A program made the position numbers and the translations under genes. The notes under the pieces are model-generated. The model made no database searches. It worked only from the letters and a program-made list of their open reading frames with translations, and was not told the DNA's origin. DNA of 64,000 bases from positions 7,551,861 through 7,615,860 of the forward strand of contig CM060172.1 in assembly GCA_030549775.1 (NCBI GenBank), in the 5' to 3' direction. Positions 1 through 10,979 of the stretch are shown in pieces; within the stretch, counting starts at the first letter, position 1, and every line of letters begins with the position of its first letter. This stretch comes from Tamarix chinensis. Its lineage: Eukaryota; Streptophyta; Magnoliopsida; Caryophyllales; Tamaricaceae.

Positions 1-523
1 ATATTAATAAATAAAATGGATTTAGTATTTGAAATAGATCATAATCTAGTATATATGGCCTAAGGACTTTCTGGTAATTTTTACCCTAATACCCTCAAAT
101 GTGAAATATTAAGCTAGGATGGCATTTATAATTATGCGGTTGGGTTTACTTGTTTATGACTTACAAATTGAATGAATTTTGTAAGGTGTCCTTATACAAT
201 CAACACTATATATATATATATATATAGATATAGATATAATTTTTTCGTTGGTTGATCGTCTATATAAGATCAGTGCTATTTATTTATTTCTAATAGAATA
301 AGCAAGCGACGACCTCATGCCAATCTCCCCTTTACTTGATGCAGTGTGCTAGCTTTTAGGCACCAAACACAGGCAAAGAATGATCGAACGGGAACCGCAA
401 AACACAATATTTCATTTGGTAACTAGGCCAATAATTATGTATTGTTATTGATTTCATTTCATTTATAATTAAAGCCAAGAACAGTACTTAGAAAAATAAG
501 AACATTGTACCGGTATACGTTAC
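1..523. other. AT-rich left edge, probable intron or flank
   Basis: No coding signal was found on either strand. If the subtilase gene to the right is complete, this is its second intron, since the next expected exon (the rest of the propeptide) is not here. A TA repeat lies at about 207-230. The alternative is that the gene is truncated. Confidence 0.4.
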
Positions 524-991
524 CTGCGGAAGACGCCTTTCAGCATGCTCAAGTGATGGGCTTTTGCAGGGAGAACACCTTCGACGGCGTCACCCATGTA
601 TACAATGTAGATCTGCAGAATGCAGATATCGATCCGGGACATCAAATCGGCCGTTTCGAAGAGCAAGCCAAAAATATATATATATATATATATATATAAC
701 TCATAAAAGCCGAAGTACAGTAATTCTAAGATTAAAAAAATCATGCATATATATTTAAAACATGACAGGATTAGCCGTGGCGCTTAAGTTAAGCGTATTT
801 TCTTTTAGTATATATATATATATATATATATAATCTACATATCTATTGATTGTCTTAAACAAGAAACAAAATTAACTTGCCTTTCTCTGATCAGCATCTG
901 CAGCTTCGATAGTGCTGAGTCGTAGACCAAAGATAATGAAGAGTTGTAGTATAAACACAAAAGCTAGGCAAGTTGTCGCCTTGGCCGTCAT
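524..991 (-). CDS. Subtilisin-like serine protease, 5' end (exons 1 and 2), partial
   Basis: Two short minus-strand exons read as the start of a plant subtilase. Exon 1 (991-881, 37 codons) starts at an ATG and encodes a secretory signal peptide with a hydrophobic core (CLAFVFILQLFIIFGL) ending in STIEAADADQRK. Exon 2 (612-524) opens IYIVYMGD and continues to AKAHHLSMLKGVFR, the beginning of an inhibitor I9 propeptide as in cucumisin-type proteases. The junction gives RK-IYIVYMGD in phase 0 only if intron 1 uses a GC donor (AAG|GCAAGT) with a TGCAG acceptor. Exon 2 ends at a CAG|GTAACG donor. The rest of the propeptide and the Asp, His and Ser catalytic exons are not in the window. The gene either continues past the left edge or is a broken copy. 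Such proteins are secreted to the apoplast in other plants. Family call is good; intactness is unknown. Confidence 0.68.
810..833. repeat. (TA)n microsatellite in subtilase intron 1
   Basis: An alternating TA tract. A similar one sits at 673-699, also inside the proposed intron 1. Together they account for most of the exon-free sequence between 613 and 880. Confidence 0.9.
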
Positions 992-1224
992 CGAAGCTAG
1001 CTATTTAATTTATATATGCTTCTTTAATTGATCGTAACTAATTGGATGATGTTGTTCCATGTAGTACCTGATTAATTTGAAGGTATATATACTGTGTTAT
1101 CATCATGTCCGTGGTCCTTTTTCATCACAACACTAGGTCCCTTATTTATTTATTTATAATCATATGTATATATATATATAATTATTATTATAATTCACTC
1201 TTGACTTATTGACTCTCACGCTCT
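992..1224. other. Upstream region of the subtilase gene
   Basis: AT-rich DNA between the proposed subtilase ATG and the duplicated block. A minus-strand TATATAAAT at about 1,008-1,016 lies only about 20 bases from the ATG, too close to be a convincing TATA box. No other promoter element can be assigned. Confidence 0.4.
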
Positions 1225-2215
1225 TGAAGTTTTGTTGTGATTTTATATATACCCGATCCATCATTTTCAGATCCATTTGCTAGCTGTTCCTCTAGTGGTA
1301 GGTGCACATAACGACCCTAGAATATTAAAATGACAAATCCCAACGGCAAAAAACCCAAGCCAATATATAAAATTAGGGTATTCAACCTAGTTATTCAAGA
1401 GCAATCTTTAAAATTGGATCACTAATGATTCCACAAAACCGTGTTGATTAATAATTGAGTCCAAAAATCAAATTAGCCTTCAACCCAATTAAATTAAGAC
1501 CTTATTGATAAGAAATTTTCATATATGGTTTCATCAATTTTTCTGATTTTATAATTGATGCATCTAGGTGTTGTTGGATCGAATTCGTATATATTCATTC
1601 AAGTACTTAATAAACTTAGGACCAAAGAGTAGTCGACCTTGTTCTATTTTTCACTTGGTTGTTTGTTAAGATCACCATTTGGTTGTCTTTTGAAGTTTGT
1701 TAATAAAATAACAAATATTGAAAAGGTTCAAATTTGACTTGAACTAACCAGTATCCAAGAATGTTTAGACAAGACCAAGCCAACGTTGTTCTTTTACTTT
1801 TTCAAGTAGCACAAAAGGAACTTAGATAAGATGACCATGTCATCTTATTTGACCTGTGATTACATGCCTTTTTTTTTCTAATAATCTTGCTTTTTATGTA
1901 TTGGTTGAAATTAATGAATAAATTAATTAACTGCATGCTCCTATACGTGGTCCACAATTGAATCAACTATAAGAAAGATTAAACCTCCATGGGAAGTAGT
2001 AATGAGTCCATCTTTCAAACGAGTTCCCTAGCTTTGATTCATTACTATTGACTTCATAATTAATTAGTTTCATTTCTTGTTACCAAATAATAAGAATATA
2101 GATTAGAAGAACAATTATGCATGTCTTCGTGTCCTCCTAGTTGATTAACTTGAACGTTATTTGATCACTGTCTTCACAATCATGTGTAAATGCATATGGA
2201 TATGCTGCTTTGGTT
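1225..2215. repeat. Duplicated block, copy 1 (promoter-proximal of the subtilase)
   Basis: About 1 kb that recurs in the same orientation at 16,150-17,090. Shared stretches include GGTAGGTGCNCATAA, ATTAAAATGACAAATCCCAA, AACTTAGGACCAAAGAGT and CGACCTTGTTCTATTTTTCA. The copies differ by scattered substitutions and small indels. It lies just upstream of the subtilase start codon, so it probably holds upstream regulatory sequence. No open reading frame is conserved between the copies. Confidence 0.8.
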
Positions 2216-2299
2216 GTTATGTGGGCATTATGTGATAACATAACCTTAAAAAATAAAATGCTAATTATTTAAAGTGAAAGATGATTGAATAATATATGG

Positions 2300-2316
2300 C
2301 ACTACCATGGAAACAG
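2300..2316 (+). repeat. CACTA-1 left terminal inverted repeat
   Basis: CACTACCATGGAAACAG, directly preceded by the target duplication TGG. It matches the right terminus at all but three of 17 positions. Confidence 0.92.
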
Positions 2317-2791
2317 CTTTTAATAACGGTTATTTTCGAGTTTTAATAACGGTTTTCAACCGTTATTGAATCGCCCGTTATTATATCTTTAATAACGGTT
2401 CATAACCGTCATTAAAAATATACAAAAACCCGCGAATATGTGCGTAAACTTCATATTTAATAACGGTTTTTACTTAAAAATCGTTGTTAAAAATGAGCTT
2501 TTAATAACGGTTCTATGGGAAACCGTTGTTAAAAATAAGGTTTTCATAACGGTTCATCAGGAAAAACCGTTGTTGAAAACCATGTTTTAATAACGGTTCG
2601 TAAACAAAACCGTTATTAAAAACGGATTCTTTAATAACGGTTCTATGGGAAACCGTTATTAAAAATTAGGTTTTAATAACGGTTTCCCATAGAACCGTTA
2701 TGAAAACATAACTTTTAATAACGGTTTTGTTTACGAACCGTTATTAAAACATGGTTTTAATAACGGTTTCCCATAGAACCGTTATTAAAAG
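2317..2791. repeat. CACTA-1 left subterminal repeat array (TTTTAATAACGG)
   Basis: About 22 copies of TTTTAATAACGG and its complement CCGTTATTAAAA, mostly as head-to-head pairs with 8-14 bases between them. In En/Spm the subterminal repeats are binding sites for the TNPA-type protein, which also needs both ends for transposition; that role is inferred here. The inner half, 2,540-2,791, is itself one large imperfect palindrome centred near 2,669, with arms of about 120-130 bases. Confidence 0.9.
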
Positions 2792-3109
2792 TGTATATTT
2801 TTTTTTTAGCATTTTTCTGTTTTGTTCCTGCCCACATACACAGTTGTATGTTCAAACAATTACCAAATCTGCAATGTAAAACAACATCAATTCATACCAG
2901 CAGGGTATCACACCATAATTTCAATCAATCTATAATTAGTATGCATGTCTCAATACACCAACTATACTTAGGAATAAAAATTAGTGGGCATACCACAACT
3001 TGGTAGCTCTACACCCCAAAGTAAAGAGTTCACAAATCTAGGCCGGAAGACCGAAAGATGTAGACAAAATACAAACCTGAAAATGCATGTAGAATATATA
3101 GATCGCTAC

Positions 3110-3639
3110 CTAATACCGAATGAATGAGTGCACGTGCTTGGCCCATTGGTCTCTAACTTCATCAATTTCATCAATATTATATTGCTGGCCTCGTGCATAG
3201 TCATCGGTGAAAAACTACAACACACATGTTTCAATTAATATACAGTTAGACATTAGGTCAAAAATATATATTTCATGATTCATTAATAGAAAAATATAGA
3301 AAAGCAAACATACATGGCTTGGATCTATGTTGACCGATCTATTCTGGACTATAAGATCCATTGTTCTACATACATAGTATCCACAATCATTGCCATTTTG
3401 CTGTTGTGGACACTGTCAAATGAATTCAATTAGCTCTCTAACTATTATATATTCATTTGAATTAAAACAAAATACAAAATAGTTGTCTTCCTACTTACCA
3501 TGATAGGCTCATATTGAAGATTCTTTGGGTCTGGGACACCATTCCCACCTCTCCTTTGATATGCCGTCCGTAGTGCCCTAATAAATAGAGTTGGATACAT
3601 AATATTGTAAGTATAAATACCTCAAATAATGAAAATAGA

Positions 3640-3671
<32 letters not shown>

Positions 3672-6361
3672 AAATAAGCTAATGAAGTAAGAAGTGAAAA
3701 ATATACTAACATGTCTATAAATTCCTTCCCACTACGACGAGCGACCTCAAAAGGCACGTCATAGGTTCTAAGGGAATCAAACACATAAACTTTATTAAGA
3801 TCAGGTCGGACGGCGTACAAAACCCAATGTTCAGTTGCGAGGTGAGGAATGAGATAGAGCTTGTTGTGTCCCTCAATCAAAATGCGATCCGCTAAATAGT
3901 TTATGTGCCTACCCTCTGTTATTGTACTACTGTCAGCTATGTAGTATGGGCACACAAAAACAATAGAGGAAAGCATTCCCTCCAACGCAGCGCGACTAGC
4001 TACCAACCTATATATGGACGACAATAATAATGGATATTTGTTAATAACTAATAACTCATATAAGCTTAAGAGGTCGTAAAAATTCTATGTCTCCAAGAGT
4101 ACTAAAATCTGAAATATGAAATAATGCTTACGTGACATAAACGGCGACACTTGTGGTTGACATCCATTCCTGATTATAAATGTCGCTTATGTCAACTGTC
4201 GATACCATGTAAGTAGCATCGTCCCTTCCAATATACTCAGGACGACAATCAATGGAAATATAATTATTCCCGAGGTAGTTTTGGGCATAGAAATACAATA
4301 AAGCTAATGCTGGTGGAGGTTGGCGTATTTCCGAAGAACGAATCTTTTGTGGGGCAATTGATTTTTCAGATTTAGCTCTCTTTTTTTTGGCAGCGCCGTC
4401 TTTTGTGTTGCTCGTTCTACTAGTACCTCTCTTAGTTTTACTAGCAGGAGCAGTCTTCTTCTTTGATTCCTTAAATAATAATAATAAACAAAATATGTAT
4501 TGAGCATATATATATGAAAAAGGTATAAACAATGTAACTACTAAACTAGGTCTAATGAAGATATTGAATGTCAATATATACCTCTTCAGTAGTGAGACGT
4601 ATCTGATCCACAGGCCAAGGCACGAAGCTTCCATGAGCTTCTAGCACTGTGGCTGCCTCATCGCCCTCTTTATAACAAGGCAAGGGCGCACTACCAATGA
4701 TTGGAGTGTCAATACTCACCGGCCTTGTAAGTAGGGCTAAGTTATACCCGTAGACAGTTTGCGTTTGGGTCCTGTGACTGATGCGGACCCTTCCTTTCGC
4801 CAAAAGAGTTGAAAGATCATTCGCTAACAAATCACATTTATGCAAACCCTAAACGAAAATATTACACATTATTAACTATTTATAACACCGAATACATTTA
4901 ATAACAATTCAAAGTTATGTAATGCTTACCTCGGAAAGAGAAGAAAGACGTGTATCAGCTTCACAACTGTCTCTGACACTATTTACATTAGGTATGTGAA
5001 GCTGATCATGGTCGACTAAATCGGATGGCTTATACCCTTGAGATTTAATAAATGACAACTCTTGCTCCATTGTTGCCATCCGTTCAAATGCCACGTTCAA
5101 TTTCTGTGTAAGGATGGCGACTTGCTCATCAGTGTTACGAGAACCACGAGATCGACCACGTACGCTCGTTTTCGTAACACCTAATCCAAGACCCCTGTGT
5201 CTTCCAGGGTGTTCTACAATTCCTATAGCCTGTGATACAATGTTATATTGGTCTACCCCCTCCTCACCATCTGACGCTTGAAATTTGTCCTGTAATGTAT
5301 ATAATATATATAAAATTAGCTTGCATGAATAAGCATAATATAATAGTTTTCTAAAAGAAAAGTAAGCAGGGTTCCAAATATCTAGAAACTTACAATTTTT
5401 TTCGCTGCAACATCTACATCTTTATTAATATATCCATCTTTTGTTGCTCTAGCCTTCTTCCATAATGTACCAATATTAATGGACGAGGTACATGGGTCTA
5501 AGTCTTGGGCTATGAGCTATAAATCAAAAAATATTCTTATAATGTACCAATATTATAAAATTCTTCAGTACGCTGTAAATAGATAAATCACAAAATACAT
5601 ACCAACTCCTCTTCAAGGCCTGCATAACCTTTGCGAGCCATATTATGCCGGTATTTATTCTGCTTCGCAATCTCTTTATTTTTGGCACTTTTTTCCTATG
5701 TCACCAGCCAAAACATAGTGACATAGTTATTTCAATATTATGCACAATACTAGGATCGATAATAAAAATTTAATTGTTATCTAACAAATACCTTAAAATC
5801 ACCCGTAAGACGATATGCAATAAATTGGTTCCAACTTTCTTGATCGATGAAACCGTATCGTTTGGGTGGATTCTGCCGTAGAGAACCATCACTCTTTCTG
5901 TACATTTTCCTACGAGCTAAAAATGACCTAAATGTTCTTAAACGCTCCCCACAATGTCTAAGAAGCCATTTCTTCCTACTCTCTGGCACATTAAATACTC
6001 TCTGCATTGTAAGACATACAAATGTATACCGATATTAATGTATTAAAATTAATAAAATTTTACATACATAAATGATTACATAAAATTGTATATTTACCGT
6101 GATTTCCTGCCAAATATGCTCCTTATGACCCGTTGGAACCTGCTTCCAATTATTATAGGAGATAGGAACACGGTTACGTGTCACAAGTGAAATGTAAGTC
6201 AAAAACATGTCTGCATAAGGGCCAATGGGAAGATTGTAAGTATTCCATCCCAACTCGACTAGTTCTCCTTTATTCCTCATATCTGTGATGATTCTCATAA
6301 TTGTCGGCCCTCTTTTCCCTTCTTCATCACTGCTGTCCCTATCAATATTCTTATTGGCCAT
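3110..6361 (-). CDS. CACTA second-ORF protein: transposase_24-like region plus Ulp1 (C48) SUMO-protease-like domain, 11 exons
   Basis: Eleven exons with GT-AG borders join in frame to 744 aa: 6361-6098, 6001-5792, 5695-5603, 5516-5394, 5289-4930, 4848-4582, 4469-4132, 4007-3711, 3577-3499, 3412-3314 and 3214-3110 (TAG). Residues 1-158 (MFLTYISLVTRNRVPISYNN, WLLRHCGERLRTFRSFL) resemble the plant Ptta/En/Spm transposase_24 family. Residues 231-350 hold a likely coiled coil, and 440-490 a Lys/Arg-rich nuclear-targeting-like stretch. The C-terminus is a C48 peptidase with His612 (EHWVLYAV), Asp629 (VYVFDS), Gln681 and Cys687 (QNGNDCGYYVCR), so the catalytic set is complete. I chose the ATG at 6,361 because a TTTCTTTTAG acceptor ends four bases upstream, suggesting a 5' untranslated exon further right; an in-frame ATG at 6,379 would add 6 aa. 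The N-terminal part may bind the subterminal repeats; removal of SUMO from host or transposon proteins is an inference. Confidence 0.85.
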
Positions 6362-6468
6362 ATCTCTAAAAGAAATCAATAAATAAATTATGTTAGAATG
6401 TTATGTATTGAGCATAATTGAGTTGAAAAAAACCAACATAGATATTATATGTTACAATATTATTACCC

Positions 6469-9400
6469 TCATTGCCTTCTTTTCCTTCTTTTTTTCCCCC
6501 TTGTTTTTGGATTAGATTTAGGATCTGATACATATATTACTTCACGATGATCATCCCTGACATATATTTTCTCCTCATTAATTGTATTGTTATCATCGTT
6601 CAATAATTGAGTTGCTTGCACAGCTGAGACACACTCGTTATTCCAATTGGCATCATTTTCATCATCACATTCATTGGCATTTCTTCTTTTCGTAGATAGT
6701 ACTACAGACCATCCATTATCAGTAGGGTCAGTGACATAGAATACTTGTGTCGCTTGTGATGCTAAGATGAATGGGTCTTGTTTATGCCCTGCCCTATTAA
6801 GATCTACTAATGTGAATCCATCTTCATATCTAACCCCACTGCTGTTATCAACCCATCTGCAGCCGAATACAGGGATTTTAAATACAGTGTAATCTAACTC
6901 CCATATATGTTCAATCACACCATAATAATTCATATCTGCATAAGTTGGATTCTTGTCTTTCGCACTAGCAACATGCATTGCCTCAGCTACTAAAGTCACC
7001 CCACTGTTCTGCATTGTACTCTTCCCATCTTGTTCTTTTGTATAAAAAGTGCAACCGTTGATCACATAACTGGTATATTGAAAAACTTCATAACGAGGTT
7101 TCTGAGACAACCAGTGCAGCGTTTCGGAAATTAAAGTTGGGGAATGACCGATGAGTGGAATGATGCGATCTCTTATCCAATCAATAAAGGAAAGATTATG
7201 TTTATCGATAATCCATTTCTCAGTCTTGGATGGATTTTTAATCCGTAAAGAAGTCATATGCTCTTCAACGTACGGCTGAACATCATCACTATTGTGTAAT
7301 ACATATAGATGTGCTGCACGGAACATGTTAGGGTCAACACGCCCAAGCTGTCTGCCTCTAATACCCTGTCCTTCAAATTTGCCCGCATGTCGAGACTTAG
7401 GAATACCAAGAGCTTCAGCATTTGACAAGTACTTCGTGCAAAACTCAATTGCCTCTTCCACCAGGTAACTCTCAACAATACATCCTTCTGGCCGATATCG
7501 ATTCTTCACATAACCTTTTATCAACTTCATAAACCGTTCAAAGGGGTACATCCAATGCCCATGAACAGGTCCTAGCATCTTTATCTCATAAACTAAATGA
7601 ACAGTTAGATGTACCATAATGTCAAAGAATGACGGTGGAAAATACATTTCAAGTTGGCACAAAATAATCACAATCCCTTTTTGCAAGGCATCCAAACTAT
7701 CAGGATGTATAACTTTAGAGAAGACGGCTTTAAAAAACCAACAAAGCCTCGTGATAGTAATTCGAACACGTTTTGGCAAAATTCCACGTATAGCTATCGG
7801 CAACAAGTGCTGCATCAAGATATGACAATCATGAGACTTCATGTTAATTAATTTCAACTCTTTCATCGACACGAGCCTTCTGACATTTGAAGAATACCCT
7901 TCCGGAACCTTGACACCATGCAAGAATTCACAAAATGAAATTTTCTCTTTTCTGGAAAGAGTATGACACGTCGGCGGTAAATATGTTCTTCTTCCGTTGT
8001 CTCGCGGTTTCAGTTCTTGTCTAATACCCATTTCTTCCATATCCATTCGAGCATTTATCCCATCTTTAGTCTTGCGTGGAACATTAAGTAATGTGCCAAC
8101 AAGACTGTCACATATATTTTTCTCAATATGCATCACATCAAGGGTATGTCTCACGTAGAAAGATTCCCAATAAGGAAGGTTGAAGAATATTGACATCTTC
8201 TTCCACCCAACTGATGGAGGCTTATCTTTATTCTTCTTCCCAAACTTGACACTCAAATGTTTCATCTTCAGCCACACTTGTCGACCCGTCAACCGGATTG
8301 GTGCCTGCCCTTCTTCTCGGAATCCATTGAACGCTTTTCTTTGCCTACGATAATGATGATTCTTCGGTAAAAACCTACGATGCCCAAGGAACACAGTCTT
8401 TCGGCCATGTCTTAGCTGAACAAATGAAGTATTCTCCTCACATATCGGACATGCATAATGGCCTTTCACACTATAACCTGACAAGTTGCCATATGCCGGA
8501 AAATCATTTATAGTACAGAATAATAATGCTCTCAAAGTAAAATTTTCTTGACCATATGCATCAAATACTTCAACGCCCATGTCCCATAAGAACTTCAAAT
8601 CATCAATCAAAGGTGCCAAATAAACATCAATATCATTCCCAGGTTGGTTTGGCCCGGAAATGAGTAAAGACAACATCATATACTTGCGTTTCATATAGAG
8701 CCACGGAGGTAAATTGTATATAACCAAAATCACTGGCCATAAACTGTAGCTGCCTTGATTGTGCGGATTCATTCCATCTGCTGAAAGTGCAAGGCGCACA
8801 TTTCTTACTTCTTTACCAAATTCAGGAAACAACCCATCAATCGTCATCCATTGTGGAGAGTCGGATGGATGTCTAAGAAGCCCGTCATCTATCTTGTCAT
8901 CAGCATGCCATCTTAGGTTCTTGGCATCTTCAATATCATTAAACATCCGCCTTAATCTTGGTATTATAGGAAAATACCATAACACCTTAGCGGGCACCTT
9001 GTTCTTCTTGTATCGTGGTGCTTTGCATTCAGGATTAGGACAACTATCCAAAGATGCATTGTCATTGCGATATAAAATACAATCATTAGGGCATGCATGT
9101 ATCTTCTCATAACTCATGCCCATAGAGGATAGAATCTTCTTCGCTTCATACGTACGATCGGGTAGAACGTTATCATCAGGAAGCATATCCTTCACAAGCG
9201 ACAATAATTCTGTAAAACTCTTATCACTCCATCCGTTACATGCCTTTAAGTTGTACAACCTTAAAGTAGCGGATAATCGCGTAAACGTCTTACAATCACC
9301 GTACAAAGGTTTCTCCGAGTCATTCAATAACTTCTCAAACATTTTTGGACAATCCCGAACACTTTCCTCAACCTTTTGAGTCATCTCCTCTAACGAATGT

Positions 9401-9696
9401 CCCTCATAGTTATCAAATGATGATCCACTACTATCCCTCCCAGCATCGTCATTTTCATATTTAGACTCTGTTTCCCCATGCCATATCCAACAAGTGTAGC
9501 TTGTGTCAATTCCATACACAAATAAATGATCTCTCAAATCATTAGCGTTGACACGCTGAATATAAGCACACTTCAAACAAGGACAGACTATTCTACTATT
9601 GTCCCGAGCATGTTCAACTGCAAACTTGATGAAAAACTCCACTCCTTCGTTATATTCTCTAGACAGACGATTTGCAGACAACCATTTCCGATCCAT
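6469..9696 (-). CDS. TNP2-type CACTA transposase (TNPD-like), intact
   Basis: A single uninterrupted frame of 1,075 aa, typical size for plant TNP2. It begins DRKWLSANRLSREYNEGVEF with Cys/His residues near 38-43 (CPCLKC), the transposase-associated zinc-binding region (about 1-75). The catalytic TNP2/Transposase_21 core follows (about 185-420), with LALSADGMNP at 303-311, NDIDVYL at 354-360 and a CPICEE finger near 416. HTLDVMHIEKNICDSL (517-532) lies beyond it, then a DUF4218-like region (about 650-770, CQLEMYFPPSFFDIMVHL) and a DUF4216-like region (about 890-1000). The C-terminus is basic (GKKRRKRRQ), a likely nuclear localisation signal. This is the DDE-type enzyme expected to cut and join the CACTA ends. 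The stop lies 108 bases before the start of the second gene; En/Spm makes its two proteins by alternative splicing of one transcript, and the same may hold here. Confidence 0.95.
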   Translation of the reverse strand: MDRKWLSANRLSREYNEGVEFFIKFAVEHARDNSRIVCPCLKCAYIQRVNANDLRDHLFVYGIDTSYTCWIWHGETESKYENDDAGRDSSGSSFDNYEGHSLEEMTQKVEESVRDCPKMFEKLLNDSEKPLYGDCKTFTRLSATLRLYNLKACNGWSDKSFTELLSLVKDMLPDDNVLPDRTYEAKKILSSMGMSYEKIHACPNDCILYRNDNASLDSCPNPECKAPRYKKNKVPAKVLWYFPIIPRLRRMFNDIEDAKNLRWHADDKIDDGLLRHPSDSPQWMTIDGLFPEFGKEVRNVRLALSADGMNPHNQGSYSLWPVILVIYNLPPWLYMKRKYMMLSLLISGPNQPGNDIDVYLAPLIDDLKFLWDMGVEVFDAYGQENFTLRALLFCTINDFPAYGNLSGYSVKGHYACPICEENTSFVQLRHGRKTVFLGHRRFLPKNHHYRRQRKAFNGFREEGQAPIRLTGRQVWLKMKHLSVKFGKKNKDKPPSVGWKKMSIFFNLPYWESFYVRHTLDVMHIEKNICDSLVGTLLNVPRKTKDGINARMDMEEMGIRQELKPRDNGRRTYLPPTCHTLSRKEKISFCEFLHGVKVPEGYSSNVRRLVSMKELKLINMKSHDCHILMQHLLPIAIRGILPKRVRITITRLCWFFKAVFSKVIHPDSLDALQKGIVIILCQLEMYFPPSFFDIMVHLTVHLVYEIKMLGPVHGHWMYPFERFMKLIKGYVKNRYRPEGCIVESYLVEEAIEFCTKYLSNAEALGIPKSRHAGKFEGQGIRGRQLGRVDPNMFRAAHLYVLHNSDDVQPYVEEHMTSLRIKNPSKTEKWIIDKHNLSFIDWIRDRIIPLIGHSPTLISETLHWLSQKPRYEVFQYTSYVINGCTFYTKEQDGKSTMQNSGVTLVAEAMHVASAKDKNPTYADMNYYGVIEHIWELDYTVFKIPVFGCRWVDNSSGVRYEDGFTLVDLNRAGHKQDPFILASQATQVFYVTDPTDNGWSVVLSTKRRNANECDDENDANWNNECVSAVQATQLLNDDNNTINEEKIYVRDDHREVIYVSDPKSNPKTRGKKRRKRRQ

Positions 9697-10025
9697 ATTA
9701 TTTGAATCTAGATATATCCCACATGAAAGTAATTAATTATATATTAAAAATCAATTGAATTATAAGTATAATAATTTTCAAAATTATACGAATCATGCTA
9801 ACAAGTTTCCAAAATTATATTAATGCTGATCAATGAAACTCCTCATACTTACAAAGAGTTCATTATATATATATGCATACATACAAACGTAGCAAAATAT
9901 TATACAATTAATAGTTCAATTTACAAAAGATATGCATACTACAAGATTTAAGCAATAGCAGCACTATATACATCAAAATGTTGCTACAACTCAAATGCCT
10001 AAAAAACGAAAACTCATATCTAAAA

Positions 10026-10499
10026 CTAAATCCCCCGATAGCCTCGTCGAGCCCGACTAAAAACTATAACTCTAAAAGTCCACTCATCACGATATATCAT
10101 TTGATCCCTGACATCATCAAATGAGAGTCTACTCACGGATACTCTAGGGTAACTGAGGTGGATACTCCGAGGCAAGCTATGACGATACCTCCACTCGTCA
10201 TCGATGACCATCAGTTCTCTCGATATCCTATCATACTCTCTAGCAAACATCTCACCCTCAATAAATCTCGGGTGTGGTGCATCACTGTGGTAGACAAACC
10301 ACTGCAAAAAAGTAGACGTAGCCGATGCCCATGGCTCTATCTGAGGCAGGGTCAACAGAAGGTGATAAGATCTGAAATGGAAGGGGTGATAGGATGAGCC
10401 ACTCACGTACAAATGACATAGCTCATTATATAACCATATCACATGAGTCCGTACATCTCTATGTGGCGCCATATGAAAATACAGTGGAGGGTATGTCAT
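10026..10499 (-). CDS. Hypothetical 157-aa ORF upstream of the transposase, inside CACTA-1
   Basis: An open frame on the same strand as the transposase, about 330 bases upstream of its start. It begins MTYPPLYFHMAPHRDVRTH and ends VFSRARRGYRGI, with many Arg, His, Trp and Tyr residues and no low-complexity runs. I recognise no family, signal peptide or membrane segment. Local base composition is richer in G+C than the flanking DNA, which fits coding use. It could be a small accessory protein, an upstream exon of a longer transcript, or a captured host fragment. It may also be chance; the two decayed family copies in this window do not reach this part of the element, so conservation cannot be judged. 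Confidence 0.4.
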   Translation of the reverse strand: MTYPPLYFHMAPHRDVRTHVIWLYNELCHLYVSGSSYHPFHFRSYHLLLTLPQIEPWASATSTFLQWFVYHSDAPHPRFIEGEMFAREYDRISRELMVIDDEWRYRHSLPRSIHLSYPRVSVSRLSFDDVRDQMIYRDEWTFRVIVFSRARRGYRGI

Positions 10500-10781
10500 C
10501 TGATCACTACCTACAAATGAGAACCACTAAATCTTATCATCAAGGTTGTTCTCGAAATTAAAAGGATCTAAATTACAGAATATATAAAGTGATCTTCAAC
10601 TAGCTAGACAAATCATAAATATATTCTACCAGATCATAACCAACTATGTAAACCTAACAACATCAAACTATTTAAAATAAGGACATAATCTTTAGTTATA
10701 TATTTAACAAACTGGCTAAACATCAAACTATCATCAAATCATTCAAGCTACGCATAGTAAAATCAAGTAGATATTAATAAG

Positions 10782-10783
<2 letters not shown>

Positions 10784-10825
<42 letters not shown>

Positions 10826-10881
10826 AATCTAATAAATCTTATATGATGATGATGATGATGATTATTATTATTATTATTATT
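10784..10881. repeat. (TA)n followed by (GAT)n and (ATT)n microsatellites
   Basis: A pure TA tract (10,784-10,820), then after about 25 bases ATG/GAT triplets and ATT triplets up to about 10,881, all inside the CACTA-1 leader region. Confidence 0.92.
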
Positions 10882-10979
10882 ATACACAATTATTCATCTC
10901 TATTTAATTTTTATCGATCACAACACCGATGCCCAACCAACCTCCTCAACTTTTCCCCAGGCACAATACTCTTATCCTT

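Noticed and set aside
8759..9379. Plus-strand open frames of 117 and 87 aa
   Set aside because: Shadows of the TNP2 transposase on the opposite strand.
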